Assembly (NCBI GenBank): GCA_045113275.1
Contig: JBGUIU010000209.1
Location: forward strand, 1 to 64,000
Length of the DNA: 64,000 bases
Source: UBA1181 sp045113275
GTDB taxonomy: Bacteria > Bacteroidota > Bacteroidia > Bacteroidales > Paludibacteraceae
Reading direction: 5' to 3'
The position numbers and the translations under genes are program-made. Below the pieces are notes generated by a model, which saw nothing but the letters and a program-made list of their open reading frames with translations, did no database searches and was not told the origin of the DNA. The number at the start of each line of letters is the position of its first letter. Position 1 is the stretch's first letter. This document shows, in pieces, positions 44,286 through 53,764 of the stretch.

Positions 44286-46679
44286 TTAAAACAGAATCAT
44301 CTCATCTGCGGTTTCATCAATTGCTGTACTTTTTTCATTACCTGTGCAATTATACTTTTGCGTAGTAACGAATTGTTCTAAACGGGAATACCCAATTGTT
44401 GAGTCATTGTAAACCTTGTTCATATAGGTTCCCCATATAGGTAAAGCAGTAGCTGATCCCTGTCCGTTACGTATATTGTCGAAGTGGATGTCTCGGTCTT
44501 CGCCTCCAACCCAAACGCCTGTTACCAGACTTGGCACAAAGCCCATGAACCATCCATCTGAGTTGTTTTGGGTGGTACCTGTTTTTCCTGCCACTTGTGT
44601 CTCCCATCCAATACAATAGCTATATCGTTTGGTACGCAGACGCAATCCTGTTCCACCATTCATAACGCCCTGAAGCAATGCAATCATCTTAGATGCTGTC
44701 TCTTCATTATATACCTCTTTCATGTGTGGTACAAACGTAGCAATCACATTCCCTTGATTATCTTCAATTCGGGTAACATACAACGGTGATGCTTTGATTC
44801 CTTTGTTGGCAAAAGCGGTGTAGGCTGATACCATCTCACTGATTGAGACATCCATAGCGCCTAAACAGATTGGAGGCACAGGTTCTACATGACTCTTTAA
44901 GTCGAGTGAGTTATTAAGGAAGTTCGCAAATCGTCCGGCACCAATTTGTAATACCAAATGTGCTGAAATCCAGTTGTTTGAAGTTTGAAGTCCTCGCTTC
45001 AATGTAATCATCTTTCCTATCTCTTTCTTACCTTCTTCTCCGTAAGGAACATTTCTTGGTTCCCATACTTGTCCGGAGTATGGATCAACATAGTGAGGTT
45101 GCACATTAGGTACTTCAGAACATGGGTCCATACCATCAATCATTGCCAAAGTGTATAGGAATGGTTTGATTGTGGAACCTACTTGTCGGCGACCGGTACA
45201 TACCATATCGTATTGGAAGAAATTAAAATCAGGTCCTCCCACGTATGCCAACACATGTCCGTTGAACGGATTCATTGACATCATACCCGAACGCAAGAAG
45301 GCTTTCTGGTAACGGATTGAATCCATCGGAGATAATATTGTATCTTTACTGCCATTCTCCCAGTCGAAGATGGTAACCTGTGTTGGTGTGTTGAATACCT
45401 CTCGTATCTCTTTTTCACTCTTTCCTGCTCTCTTTAACCAATAATAGCGGTCGCTTCCTCTCATAGCTCTGGTAAGAATGGTATCAACCTGAGCTTGTGT
45501 AGAAGTAGTTGAGAAAGGTGCCTTTTTATTTTTTGCCAAGTTGTTCTCTTTAAAGAAGAGCGGTTGTAGATAGCCTCCTAAATACTCTTTAATAGCCTCT
45601 TCTGCATATTGTTGCATACGAGAGTCTATTGTAGTATAGATTTTTAATCCATCTGTATATAGATTATAAGGGGTGCCATCGGGTTTCAAGTTCTTTTTGC
45701 ACCATCCATAGAGTGGATCTGTTTCCCATGCGAGAGAGTCTTCCCTATACTTATCTTTGGCCCATCGGTATTGTCCGCTGTTCGGATTAGGCTTCTCTGC
45801 GTTCATAACCATTCTTAAATGTTCACGGAAATAAGGAGCCAATCCTAATTTATGATCCACTTTCTGGAAGTTTAGTTTGATCTCCATAGCAGACAATGAA
45901 TCATATTCAGCCCTTGTAATATGGTCTTTCAGATACATTTGAGAAAGCACAATATTTCGTCGTTCAAGACAAGCTTGTTTGTTTTTTTCTTTGCGAGGGT
46001 TGTATTTCGTTGGATTTTGGAACATTCCAACAAGTAAGGCAGCTTCTTCTTTCGTTAAATCCTTAGGTAATTTGTTGAAGTATATTTGAGAAGCTGATTT
46101 GATTCCCACAGCATTGTTGTTCCAGTCAAACAGATTGAAATACATTGTCATGATCTCTTCCTTCGTGTAGAGTTTTTCTAACTTAACGGCAATTACCCAT
46201 TCCGAAAGCTTTTGTTTCGTACGTTCGACCTTGCTTTGGGCACGTTCTTCGGTAAACATCAGTTTAGCTAATTGTTGAGAAATGGTACTACCTCCTCCTT
46301 TGTCTTGTCCCATTAAAAGGGTTTTGATTCCTACACGGAACAATGCACGTCCATCAATTCCTGAATGTTCATAGTATCGAGCATCCTCAGTTGAAATAAG
46401 CGCTTCAATTAAATAGGGTGATAAATCCTCGTATGGGGTATATACACGATTGTTTGAACTTTTAAAGTAACGTCCCAATACTTTCATATCACACGAGTAG
46501 ATTTCGGAAGCATAGACGTTTTTAGGGTTCTGAAGATCTTCAATAGGTGGCAAAAAGCCTATTTTTCCATCATTTATGAGCTTGAATATAGTGAAAATTG
46601 CTATAATCCCTAAAATAAACAGAATCCATATAGCTATTAATATTTTTTTACCTATACTTAATTTACTATTTGTAGCCAT
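44286..46679 (-). CDS. Penicillin-binding protein 1A (bifunctional peptidoglycan synthase)
   Basis: A 797-residue class A PBP. A cytoplasmic tail and one membrane helix (about 10-32) lead to the GT51 transglycosylase (catalytic Glu in STEDARYYEHSGID; GGSTISQQLAK; FNLFDWNNNAVGIKSAS). The transpeptidase has the active Ser in GSTIKPF, SNN (TSNNWIS) and the KTGTTQ box. It polymerises and crosslinks peptidoglycan in the periplasm. It opens a minus-strand unit with the oxoamine synthase and guaD. Confidence 0.95.
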   Translation of the reverse strand: MATNSKLSIGKKILIAIWILFILGIIAIFTIFKLINDGKIGFLPPIEDLQNPKNVYASEIYSCDMKVLGRYFKSSNNRVYTPYEDLSPYLIEALISTEDARYYEHSGIDGRALFRVGIKTLLMGQDKGGGSTISQQLAKLMFTEERAQSKVERTKQKLSEWVIAVKLEKLYTKEEIMTMYFNLFDWNNNAVGIKSASQIYFNKLPKDLTKEEAALLVGMFQNPTKYNPRKEKNKQACLERRNIVLSQMYLKDHITRAEYDSLSAMEIKLNFQKVDHKLGLAPYFREHLRMVMNAEKPNPNSGQYRWAKDKYREDSLAWETDPLYGWCKKNLKPDGTPYNLYTDGLKIYTTIDSRMQQYAEEAIKEYLGGYLQPLFFKENNLAKNKKAPFSTTSTQAQVDTILTRAMRGSDRYYWLKRAGKSEKEIREVFNTPTQVTIFDWENGSKDTILSPMDSIRYQKAFLRSGMMSMNPFNGHVLAYVGGPDFNFFQYDMVCTGRRQVGSTIKPFLYTLAMIDGMDPCSEVPNVQPHYVDPYSGQVWEPRNVPYGEEGKKEIGKMITLKRGLQTSNNWISAHLVLQIGAGRFANFLNNSLDLKSHVEPVPPICLGAMDVSISEMVSAYTAFANKGIKASPLYVTRIEDNQGNVIATFVPHMKEVYNEETASKMIALLQGVMNGGTGLRLRTKRYSYCIGWETQVAGKTGTTQNNSDGWFMGFVPSLVTGVWVGGEDRDIHFDNIRNGQGSATALPIWGTYMNKVYNDSTIGYSRLEQFVTTQKYNCTGNEKSTAIDETADEMILF

Positions 46680-46703
46680 TTCTTAAAGATTTTAAATATC
46701 GAA

Positions 46704-46711
46704 CAAAAATA
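46704..46711 (-). promoter_or_regulatory. -7 element for the PBP1A operon
   Basis: The minus strand reads TATTTTTG, 24 bp before the PBP1A start, in the 72-bp divergent region. Confidence 0.5.
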
Positions 46712-46723
46712 AGAAAATAATTG

Positions 46724-46731
46724 TACTTTTG
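46724..46731 (+). promoter_or_regulatory. -7 element for the Yip1-like/smpB unit
   Basis: TACTTTTG lies 20 bp before the ATG at 46752. Confidence 0.5.
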
Positions 46732-46751
46732 CGAACTCAATGAAATAAAAA

Positions 46752-47354
46752 ATGAAAGAGTATTTAATTAAAATAGTAAATTTGATAAAATCCATTTTTT
46801 TACGGATTGTTAAATTGGTGCACCTTCCGCAAGAAGAATGGGGTCATATCATTCAGGATTATCAGAATGTTAGTCTGGTGAGAAAAAATTTTTTCTTCCC
46901 ATGCATCATGTTGGTCTTGAGCCTCACATTCTTAAATGCTCTTTTCAGATGGAGTGATCTCGTCTTCTCGGAATTCTTGCGGGATACGCTGGTTCGCTTC
47001 TCTTCTCTTTTTGCCGGAGTTTATTTCTCCGTCTTATTGCTGAATGAAGTTCTTCGCATCAAATGGGTGGCTGGCGAGGCTTCTGGCGAAGATAATTTCT
47101 ATGGGTGTTTTACGTTAACTGTCTTTTCCTCCTCTATTATGTGGTGCATGGATATGATTCAGATGTTTATCCCTCCGTTTTTCTTTTTGGCAGTTCTGAA
47201 TATCTATGTGGCTTATGTAATATGGTGCGGATTACCTATCCTTTTCCGTAAGTTGGGGGATAACCATAGGGGACTGCTCACATTAATTGCTTTTGCTCTT
47301 ATGTTCTTGATTCCTAGAGCAGTGGGATACGTAATGCTAAGAATAATAGAGTAG
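46752..47354 (+). CDS. Yip1-like integral membrane protein
   Basis: A 200-residue protein with five predicted membrane helices between about residue 48 and 197. The N-terminal part has the VKLVHLPQEEWGHI segment (usually Rxxx.P...W) that opens Yip1-domain proteins of bacteria, and conserved short turns follow. Function is not known for bacterial members. smpB follows after 23 bp, so they are co-transcribed. Confidence 0.7.
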   Translation: MKEYLIKIVNLIKSIFLRIVKLVHLPQEEWGHIIQDYQNVSLVRKNFFFPCIMLVLSLTFLNALFRWSDLVFSEFLRDTLVRFSSLFAGVYFSVLLLNEVLRIKWVAGEASGEDNFYGCFTLTVFSSSIMWCMDMIQMFIPPFFFLAVLNIYVAYVIWCGLPILFRKLGDNHRGLLTLIAFALMFLIPRAVGYVMLRIIE

Positions 47355-47377
47355 TGGGATGATAATTTTGAAAGATT

Positions 47378-47836
47378 ATGGAAAAACTAAAAAATGATGT
47401 ACTGATTCGAAATAAACGTGCTACGTTTGATTATGAATTGATTGACACCTATCAGGCAGGTATTGTATTGGTAGGTACTGAAATAAAATCTATTCGATTA
47501 GGAAAAGCAAGTCTAGTCGATACGTTTTGCTATTTTAATGATGGTGAATTATGGGTGAAGAATATGAATATCTCCGAATACTTCTACGGCACCTATAACA
47601 ATCATCTGCCTCGCAGAGATCGTAAGCTATTACTCTCTAAACGTGAGTTGCAAAAGATTCGCAGACAAACGAAAGATACGGGTTTCACTGTTGTACCGAC
47701 AAAGTTATTTATAAATGAAAAAGGCTTAGCTAAGATGGAGATTGCTGTGGCCAAAGGTAAGAAGGAGTACGACAAACGTGAATCGTTGAAGGAAAAGGAT
47801 GATCGAAGACAGATGGATCGTGCGATGAAACACTAA
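47378..47836 (+). CDS. smpB: SsrA-binding protein
   Basis: A 152-residue OB-fold protein that delivers tmRNA to stalled ribosomes. Family landmarks: NKRATFDYELIDTYQAGIVLVGTEIKSIR, the LWVKNMNISEY segment, RDRKLLL and the basic C-terminal tail (KGKKEYDKRESLKEKDDRRQMDRAMK) that enters the ribosome. Length is normal. It is followed after six bases by the tandem ABC ATPase. Confidence 0.97.
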   Translation: MEKLKNDVLIRNKRATFDYELIDTYQAGIVLVGTEIKSIRLGKASLVDTFCYFNDGELWVKNMNISEYFYGTYNNHLPRRDRKLLLSKRELQKIRRQTKDTGFTVVPTKLFINEKGLAKMEIAVAKGKKEYDKRESLKEKDDRRQMDRAMKH

Positions 47837-47842
47837 ACTGAA

Positions 47843-49300
47843 ATGACTACCCCGATTGTTCAACTCTCTAATGTTCTTCCTAGAATCTATGGAATGGAGT
47901 TCCCTGCTCCAATCAACTGGACGATCTGCCCAAATGAACAGTGGTGTGTCGTTGGTCCAAATGGTGCAGGCAAAACCCTGCTGGCGGATTTGCTGGTAGG
48001 GAAGTATGCTGTCAAATCGGGAAGCATCGATTATCTCTTCTGGACAGCTGATTATCAAGCGAAGACCAATAGTACTCATCCATTAGACGCTCTTCGTAAG
48101 GTCTCATTCGAATCGGCTTATTTGTTGTCTGATTACAAGAACATGTACTATCAGCAACGTTTCCATGCCTTGGAAAACGAATTCACACCTACGGTTGAGG
48201 AACTTCTTTCTCGTGTCCCTGATAATGAATATGTTAAGTGGTTGTGTCAACGATTGCATGTGGATGTGTTGTATGGCAAACATCTCATCATGCTCTCCTC
48301 AGGTGAGCTTCGACGTTTACTTATCGTCCTGGCTTTGGCAAAGCACCCTGCTATAATCATTTTTGATAATCCTTTTATCGGCTTGGATGTGGAGACAAGA
48401 AAGGAACTGGATGCTTTCTTAGTTGAGCTTTCTGCAATCCAACAGATGATCTTCTTGGTTCCTGCCTTGAATGAGATACCTCAAGCAACAACTCATATTC
48501 TGAAGGCTGACACTATGCGTTACGAGGTTGTGGATAGAAAAGATATCGAGAGAAGCATGATGCAAAAGGAAGGGACTGATGAGGTCTCGTTGGATAAGTT
48601 TCCATTATTCAACCAGATGATTGCTCCTCCATGTCAGTATGTTCTGAAGATGAATCATATCTCTATCTCATACAATCATAAACCGCTTTTTGATGATCTG
48701 AACTGGACGATTCGGCAGGGAGAGAAATGGGCTCTGATTGGTCAGAATGGTTCCGGTAAATCTACGTTATTAAGTTTGTTGGCGGCGGATAATCCAAGAG
48801 GATACTCGTTGGACTTAACCATCTTTGATAAGCGTCGGGGAACAGGTGAGAGTATCTGGGATATCAAACGCCCCATAGGGTATATCTCGTCCGAGATGCA
48901 TCTCTATTTTCGTGAGGATCAATCTTGTTTGAGAATTGTTGGTTCTGGATTATTCGATACCATCGGATTGTTCCGAAAATGTACTCCTGAGCAAGAGGCA
49001 TTGGCTATACAATGGATGAGACTGTTACAGATTGATTATCTGAAAGATAGATCGTTTTTAAAGATTTCAGGAGGCGAACAACGTCTTGTTTTATTGGCCC
49101 GTACAATGGTGAAGAATCCTGACCTACTGATATTGGATGAGCCATTGCATGGATTGGATATGGTGCATAAAAAACGATGCCGACAGGTGATAGAACATTA
49201 CTGCACTCAACCTGGTAAAACAATGATTTATGTTACCCATCGAAGGGAAGAGATTCCTTCTTGTGTGAATCATTTCTTTGAATTAAAAAAATTGCTTTAA
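47843..49300 (+). CDS. Tandem ABC ATPase (ModF-like)
   Basis: A 485-residue soluble protein with two ABC ATPase domains. Domain 1: Walker A GPNGAGKT, signature LSSGELRRLL, Walker B IIIFDNPFIGLD (Asn in place of the usual Glu of DE). Domain 2: GQNGSGKST, ISGGEQRLVLLAR, LLILDEPLHGLD. Size and layout recall ModF/PhrA of Bacteroidetes and Proteobacteria rather than ABC-F translation factors, which have a longer linker. No transporter membrane partner or molybdate gene is adjacent, so the role stays open. Confidence 0.75.
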   Translation: MTTPIVQLSNVLPRIYGMEFPAPINWTICPNEQWCVVGPNGAGKTLLADLLVGKYAVKSGSIDYLFWTADYQAKTNSTHPLDALRKVSFESAYLLSDYKNMYYQQRFHALENEFTPTVEELLSRVPDNEYVKWLCQRLHVDVLYGKHLIMLSSGELRRLLIVLALAKHPAIIIFDNPFIGLDVETRKELDAFLVELSAIQQMIFLVPALNEIPQATTHILKADTMRYEVVDRKDIERSMMQKEGTDEVSLDKFPLFNQMIAPPCQYVLKMNHISISYNHKPLFDDLNWTIRQGEKWALIGQNGSGKSTLLSLLAADNPRGYSLDLTIFDKRRGTGESIWDIKRPIGYISSEMHLYFREDQSCLRIVGSGLFDTIGLFRKCTPEQEALAIQWMRLLQIDYLKDRSFLKISGGEQRLVLLARTMVKNPDLLILDEPLHGLDMVHKKRCRQVIEHYCTQPGKTMIYVTHRREEIPSCVNHFFELKKLL

Positions 49301-49367
49301 AAGTTGCATTCATATTGAAGAATCTTCTATTTTTGAATAAATAGAAAACGGTTAATTTAGAAGAGAT

Positions 49368-49799
49368 ATGAAAAAGACAATACAATTACTGCTGACAATA
49401 GGGTTGTCAATGACTATTTTTTCAGCGACTGCACAAAAAGATAAGGGACCTGCATTTGAGTTGTCAAATGACTCTCTGTCCTGTGATACGGTATGGCTCT
49501 TGACAGACACTCCAGTTGCATATCCCGGTGGAATCCCTGAGATGCATGACTTTCTGTATAAAAAGATGACCTACAATAAGAATCTTCTTCCCACTTTCAA
49601 TGCAACAAGAATGATGGTGAAAGTGCTGGTCTCATCTAAAGGAGAGATTCTAAAGAAAGTTGTTCTTCGAGAGATTAATGAAGAATTCACGAAAGATGCT
49701 TTGCAGGCGATTGATCAGTTCCCTCTTTTACTACCAGCCAAGCGGGAGGGGGTAGATGTCTGTGCTTATTGGTTGATTCCAATTGATATATCCAGGTAA
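49368..49799 (+). CDS. Periplasmic protein with TonB C-terminal-like domain
   Basis: A 143-residue protein with a signal peptide cleaved near ATAQ. The mature part resembles a TonB C-terminal domain: AYPGGIPEMHDFLYKKMTY near 50-70, MMVKVLVSSKGEILKKVVL near 82-100, and FTKDALQAIDQFPLLLPAKREG near 105-126. It lacks the membrane anchor and Pro-rich region of real TonB, so it probably acts as a binding module in the periplasm. It is followed by a terminator. Confidence 0.75.
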   Translation: MKKTIQLLLTIGLSMTIFSATAQKDKGPAFELSNDSLSCDTVWLLTDTPVAYPGGIPEMHDFLYKKMTYNKNLLPTFNATRMMVKVLVSSKGEILKKVVLREINEEFTKDALQAIDQFPLLLPAKREGVDVCAYWLIPIDISR

Positions 49800-49825
49800 A
49801 AAGATTTGTTAATTGATAAAGCAAG

Positions 49826-49883
49826 AAGAAGCCGTCTTAGTGGTTGGAATTAAGATCCAGCCTTTTATCTAAGACGGCTTCTT
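49826..49883. terminator. Terminator after the TonB-C-like gene
   Basis: AAGAAGCCGTCTTAG (49826-49840) pairs with CTAAGACGGCTTCTT (49869-49883): a perfect 15-bp stem with a 28-base loop. On the plus strand it is followed by a T-rich tail, so it serves the TonB-C-like gene and possibly the convergent DUF2167 gene. Confidence 0.8.
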
Positions 49884-49943
49884 TGTTGTGTTATAACCTG
49901 TTACATAGATAGTTGTACAATGTGACAGGTGATGAGAAAGGGA

Positions 49944-50951
49944 TTATTCCTTTTCTTCTTCTTTTGGCGTTTCTTCCTCTTTTGTCTCTTCAAATTGTAC
50001 GTCATCATCTTCTTTCTTGCCAAAAATCTTTTTGAAGAAAGCACCGATAGCTACGATCGCTACCAAGATGATTTTCCAGAATTTTGCAAGTAGGATGCCT
50101 AATTTTGTAAAGATACCAGCTTTTGCAAGGATGTTACCAGCGATCAAACCACCGATTGTCCATTCTGCAATTTTATCTTTTGTTGGGTCGAAATCATTGT
50201 ATGTATAACCTTCGTCAAACTGTATGCTTGAGATAATTTGATTTGAAGCAGCTTTTATGTTAGGAAATTCTTCCATGTCAGATACAGCTTGTAAGATCAT
50301 ATATCCATCCTTACCTAACACACGTATATCATAATTCAATATATTTGATGTGTCTTCATCATTATAGAATCTCAGTTGTTTAGCCCAATGGAGGACTTTC
50401 AAATCCTTGTCATAATAAGGACGTTCTGCCCAACCAACTAAATCATAGCCCTCGAGACCATTTTCGATTCTCATCTGACTGTTTTCCTTTGCAGATTTCT
50501 GCATACCTTCCAACATATCATCATAATCGATGCTGTTGGCATCATCGTCTTTTACATATCCGCACTTATCGAAATAGATAAGGAAGGCTGTTTCGATCTC
50601 CATAAACAGATGTGCTGTGTCAATCGCAAGACAACCTAATATATCATCATCTTGTAAATTATCCCAAAAATCAGATATCAAGTGTTGTGTTTGTTTCTTG
50701 TCAAGATACATATATCCTTGAGGGACATGTATTGTAGCATTACATTCTGGAAGATATACATTCTCCTTTACGCCGTGAACAGAATCATTAAGCATAGCTA
50801 GGAGTGCTTGTATTACTTGGTTTGAAGTAGTGGTATCGTTCTCTTCCGATAGAATAGTGTCTGTTTCTGCTTTTACTGTGTCTTGTGCAGACAATTGAAA
50901 ACTAGTGAGAAGTATTGCAAAGCATACTAATGTTTTCGTAATGTTTCTCAT
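49944..50951 (-). CDS. DUF2167 membrane protein
   Basis: A 335-residue protein from the ATG at 50951 (MRNITK); the open frame upstream runs through the pgk terminator and is not plausible. A signal peptide ends near LSAQD. The DUF2167 domain (about 55-290) has VPQGYMYL, GYDLVGWAERPYYD and the end segment YTYNDFDPTKDKIAEWTIGGLIAG. A membrane helix follows at about 295-315, and a highly acidic/basic tail (KKEDDDVQFEETKEEE) ends it. Function of the family is not established. It is downstream of pgk but behind its terminator. Confidence 0.8.
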   Translation of the reverse strand: MRNITKTLVCFAILLTSFQLSAQDTVKAETDTILSEENDTTTSNQVIQALLAMLNDSVHGVKENVYLPECNATIHVPQGYMYLDKKQTQHLISDFWDNLQDDDILGCLAIDTAHLFMEIETAFLIYFDKCGYVKDDDANSIDYDDMLEGMQKSAKENSQMRIENGLEGYDLVGWAERPYYDKDLKVLHWAKQLRFYNDEDTSNILNYDIRVLGKDGYMILQAVSDMEEFPNIKAASNQIISSIQFDEGYTYNDFDPTKDKIAEWTIGGLIAGNILAKAGIFTKLGILLAKFWKIILVAIVAIGAFFKKIFGKKEDDDVQFEETKEEETPKEEEKE

Positions 50952-50986
50952 AAAATCTTTTTTTAATAAAGGAATAGTGTGATCTA

Positions 50987-51025
50987 TAAAAAAAAGTAGA
51001 GACGATGAACTCATCGTCTCTACTT
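50987..51025 (-). terminator. Terminator after pgk
   Basis: On the minus strand AGTAGAGACGATGA and TCATCGTCTCTACT form a perfect 14-bp stem, followed by nine T residues. Confidence 0.92.
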
Positions 51026-51035
51026 TCAAAATCTA

Positions 51036-52307
51036 TTATTTATCTCCGCGAATTGCTGCGATACCTGGAAGAACTTTTCCTTCCATATACTCCAACATAG
51101 CACCACCACCAGTAGATACGTAGCTAACTTTGTCAGCCAACTTGTTCTTATTGATAGCAGCAACTGAGTCACCACCACCGATCAATGTGAAGGCACCGTT
51201 TTCTTGAGTTGCTTTTGCTACAGCTTGAGCTACTGCAGAAGTTCCTTTTGCAAACTTATCGAACTCGAATACACCCATAGGACCGTTCCAAAGAACTGTC
51301 TTAGACTTAGCGATAACATCGCTGAAAGTCTTGATAGTTTCGTCTGCGATATCCAATCCCATCCATCCGTCTGGAGTCTCGTTTGTTTTAGATACATTTG
51401 TATTAGCATTTGCATCGAACTTATCAGCGTTTACAGCATCAACAGGTAACAATACGTTAACACCTTTTGCTTTTGCTTTGTTCAATACTTCCATAGCAAC
51501 ATCTAGCTTGTCTGCCTCGCAAAGTGAGTTACCGATGTTTCCACCCAATGCCTTAACAAAGGTATAAGTCATACCACCACCGATGATCAAATTATCAACA
51601 CGGTCAAGTAAGTTTTCGATGATCATGATCTTGTCAGATACCTTAGCTCCACCCATGATAGCAGTGAATGGCTTTTGAGCAGAGTTCAATACCTTATCCA
51701 TAGCTTCAACTTCTTTGTTGATCAAGAAACCGAACATCTTGTTAGCTTCATCAAAAGAGTCAGCGATAACAGCTGTAGAAGCATGTTTACGGTGTGCTGT
51801 ACCAAATGCATCGTTTACATATACATCAGCGTATGAAGCCAATGTCTTAGCGAACTTCTTCTGAGAATCCTTCATGGCTTTCTTTGCCTCATCATACTTA
51901 GGATCTTCTTTGTCTATACCACGAGGTTTACCTTCCTCTTCTGCATAATAACGAAGATTCTCTAACAAAAGGATTTCACCCATCTTCAAGTTCTTTGCTT
52001 GATCTGCTGCATCAGCGCAATCTGCTGCGAATTGAATCTTACCAAGATATTTTTCAATTGCTGGAACAATCTGCTTCAAAGAGAATTTAGGGTCACCTTT
52101 GTGTGGGTCCTCATTCTTTGGCTTACCCATGTGACTCATAAGAATTGCACAACCTCCGTCTGCAATGATCTTCTTAATTGTTGGAAGAGCACCACGAATA
52201 CGAGTGTCATCACTTACTTCTCCTGTCTCTTTGTTCAATGGAACATTAAAGTCCACACGAACGATTGCCTTCTTTCCGGCAAAATTGAAATTGTCAATTA
52301 ATTGCAT
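51036..52307 (-). CDS. pgk: Phosphoglycerate kinase
   Basis: A 423-residue glycolytic enzyme that transfers phosphate from 1,3-bisphosphoglycerate to ADP. Landmarks: VRVDFNVPLN (signature), DDTRIRGALPTI, SHMGKP, VNDAFGTAHRKHAS, GGAKVSDKI, WNGPMGVFEFDKFAKGT, GGGDSVAAI and the C-terminal STGGGAMLEYMEG. Length is a little above the usual 395-417 because of a 10-20-residue insertion (RGIDKEDPKYDEAKKAM), common in Bacteroidetes. Codon use is that of a highly expressed gene. Confidence 0.98.
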   Translation of the reverse strand: MQLIDNFNFAGKKAIVRVDFNVPLNKETGEVSDDTRIRGALPTIKKIIADGGCAILMSHMGKPKNEDPHKGDPKFSLKQIVPAIEKYLGKIQFAADCADAADQAKNLKMGEILLLENLRYYAEEEGKPRGIDKEDPKYDEAKKAMKDSQKKFAKTLASYADVYVNDAFGTAHRKHASTAVIADSFDEANKMFGFLINKEVEAMDKVLNSAQKPFTAIMGGAKVSDKIMIIENLLDRVDNLIIGGGMTYTFVKALGGNIGNSLCEADKLDVAMEVLNKAKAKGVNVLLPVDAVNADKFDANANTNVSKTNETPDGWMGLDIADETIKTFSDVIAKSKTVLWNGPMGVFEFDKFAKGTSAVAQAVAKATQENGAFTLIGGGDSVAAINKNKLADKVSYVSTGGGAMLEYMEGKVLPGIAAIRGDK

Positions 52308-52363
52308 AGTACTATTTTAATTAGAATTCTAAAATATTCTCTCAATATACTTATTTAGCGGTG

Positions 52364-52371
52364 CAAATATA
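52364..52371 (-). promoter_or_regulatory. -7 element for pgk
   Basis: The minus strand reads TATATTTG, 57 bp before the start. Confidence 0.5.
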
Positions 52372-52421
52372 AGTTTTTTCAACTATCCCCGTATGCGTTT
52401 CATCTTTTATTTACTAACAAC

Positions 52422-53654
52422 TTATTTCTTTACAACTAAACGGGTGCGTATGATTTCTGCCTCTGTCTGAAGGATAAAGATATATTCTCCTTCTTTTAAC
52501 TGAGAGATGGATAGTGAGCCTCCTGCGAGTTCTCCTTTCATACATCTTTGTCCTAGTAGATTTAGGATCTCATACTCTCCTTCTTCTACTGAACAATAGA
52601 GCTCATCTGTAGCTGGATTAGGATAGAGGGTGATAGTTGTCTGTTTGATCTCTTTGTTATCCAATGATTGTTTATGGAAGAAGAATTTCTCCACTTCTTC
52701 TACATAGTCCAGATCATTGTCATTCTTATTAAGAATCTGATAATGACTGGCATTGTCTGCTAAGTAAAAATAGACCTCTTGATCTTGACTGCAGGTATAT
52801 TCTGCTTTATAGATGGTGATATTATCGGCTTTTGTGTCGGGTATAGCCATCGACGTATACGAACCACAACCATTCTTATTGGCTATGGTTTGAACATCTT
52901 GTGCAATCGGTCCGTTGAAGAGTCCTCCTGTATAGCTGACCACCTCATCGTTGATGCTGTGGAATATACATACTGGTTTGGCTAATGCATGGGTTGTATC
53001 GGTTGCTGCACTGACAAAGCCATTGATCACGGCAATCTTAGAGACCTTGTTATTCGGCGTGAAGGCATATCTGTAAGTCATCGCACCTCCCATAGAGGCT
53101 CCTGCCATATAGATAGTATTACCTACATGATAGTTTAGTTGTAATTCACTGATTACCGTATTCAAAAATTTTATGTCATCAACATTCTTATTGAGCTCTG
53201 CATAACCTGCTGCCACAATTCCTTTGTACATTACACTCAACATAGATGCTAACGGACCTGCCATCTTCTTTATGTCATCCAAACTAATTCGGGCGCCTGC
53301 ACCCCATACTTTTTCTGTTCCAGCTCCCGCAGGTAATGCGTCAGCCTTACTTAACGCATTTATTGCACTGATGATTTCACTATCTTGCTCATCTAATGCC
53401 TCTGGGAAGACAACCACGGTATTGTTTTTGTCACTGATCTCTTGTGGATTGCACATAGTCATAAAGGTTTCAGCCGACATCCCCAGTGGATGCAACAATA
53501 TCATTGCTGAATATTGCTCATTTGCGTTAAAACTAGATGGAGTGAAAACATAATAGATTCGATCGTATCCGTCCACATTGGTTTGTTGAACACTCTCCAC
53601 TGCATATAGGGATAATCCAATTAAAAGAAACAGAAGTGTAAATAATCGTTTCAT
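52422..53654 (-). CDS. Secreted PHB depolymerase/feruloyl esterase-like hydrolase with T9SS sorting domain
   Basis: A 410-residue protein. A signal peptide (1-18) leads to an alpha/beta hydrolase of the LpqC/PHB-depolymerase type: LLHPLGMS for the oxyanion hole, nucleophile Ser187 in GASMGG, Asp236 in HSINDEVVS, His304 in ASHY. Residues about 335-410 form a T9SS type A domain (LYPNPATD, then YEILNLLGQR, LKEGEYIFILQT). The family includes esterases of polysaccharide side chains such as feruloyl and acetyl groups, so it may work with the xylanase at 55 kb. Substrate is inferred. Confidence 0.85.
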   Translation of the reverse strand: MKRLFTLLFLLIGLSLYAVESVQQTNVDGYDRIYYVFTPSSFNANEQYSAMILLHPLGMSAETFMTMCNPQEISDKNNTVVVFPEALDEQDSEIISAINALSKADALPAGAGTEKVWGAGARISLDDIKKMAGPLASMLSVMYKGIVAAGYAELNKNVDDIKFLNTVISELQLNYHVGNTIYMAGASMGGAMTYRYAFTPNNKVSKIAVINGFVSAATDTTHALAKPVCIFHSINDEVVSYTGGLFNGPIAQDVQTIANKNGCGSYTSMAIPDTKADNITIYKAEYTCSQDQEVYFYLADNASHYQILNKNDNDLDYVEEVEKFFFHKQSLDNKEIKQTTITLYPNPATDELYCSVEEGEYEILNLLGQRCMKGELAGGSLSISQLKEGEYIFILQTEAEIIRTRLVVKK

Positions 53655-53702
53655 ATGATATAATTTATATGTTTTTCAAAATCATTAGATTTATTTTGGG
53701 TG

Positions 53703-53710
53703 CAAATATA
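53703..53710 (-). promoter_or_regulatory. -7 element for the T9SS esterase gene
   Basis: The minus strand reads TATATTTG, 49 bp before the start. Confidence 0.5.
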
Positions 53711-53764
53711 TTAAATTTTTGAATTTTAATCGTATGTGTCTCTCCTAACTTCTTCTAGTTCAGT

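Noticed and set aside
50952..51029. Longer start for the DUF2167 gene
   Set aside because: The extra codons run through the pgk terminator hairpin and T tract. The ATG at 50951 directly opens a good signal peptide.
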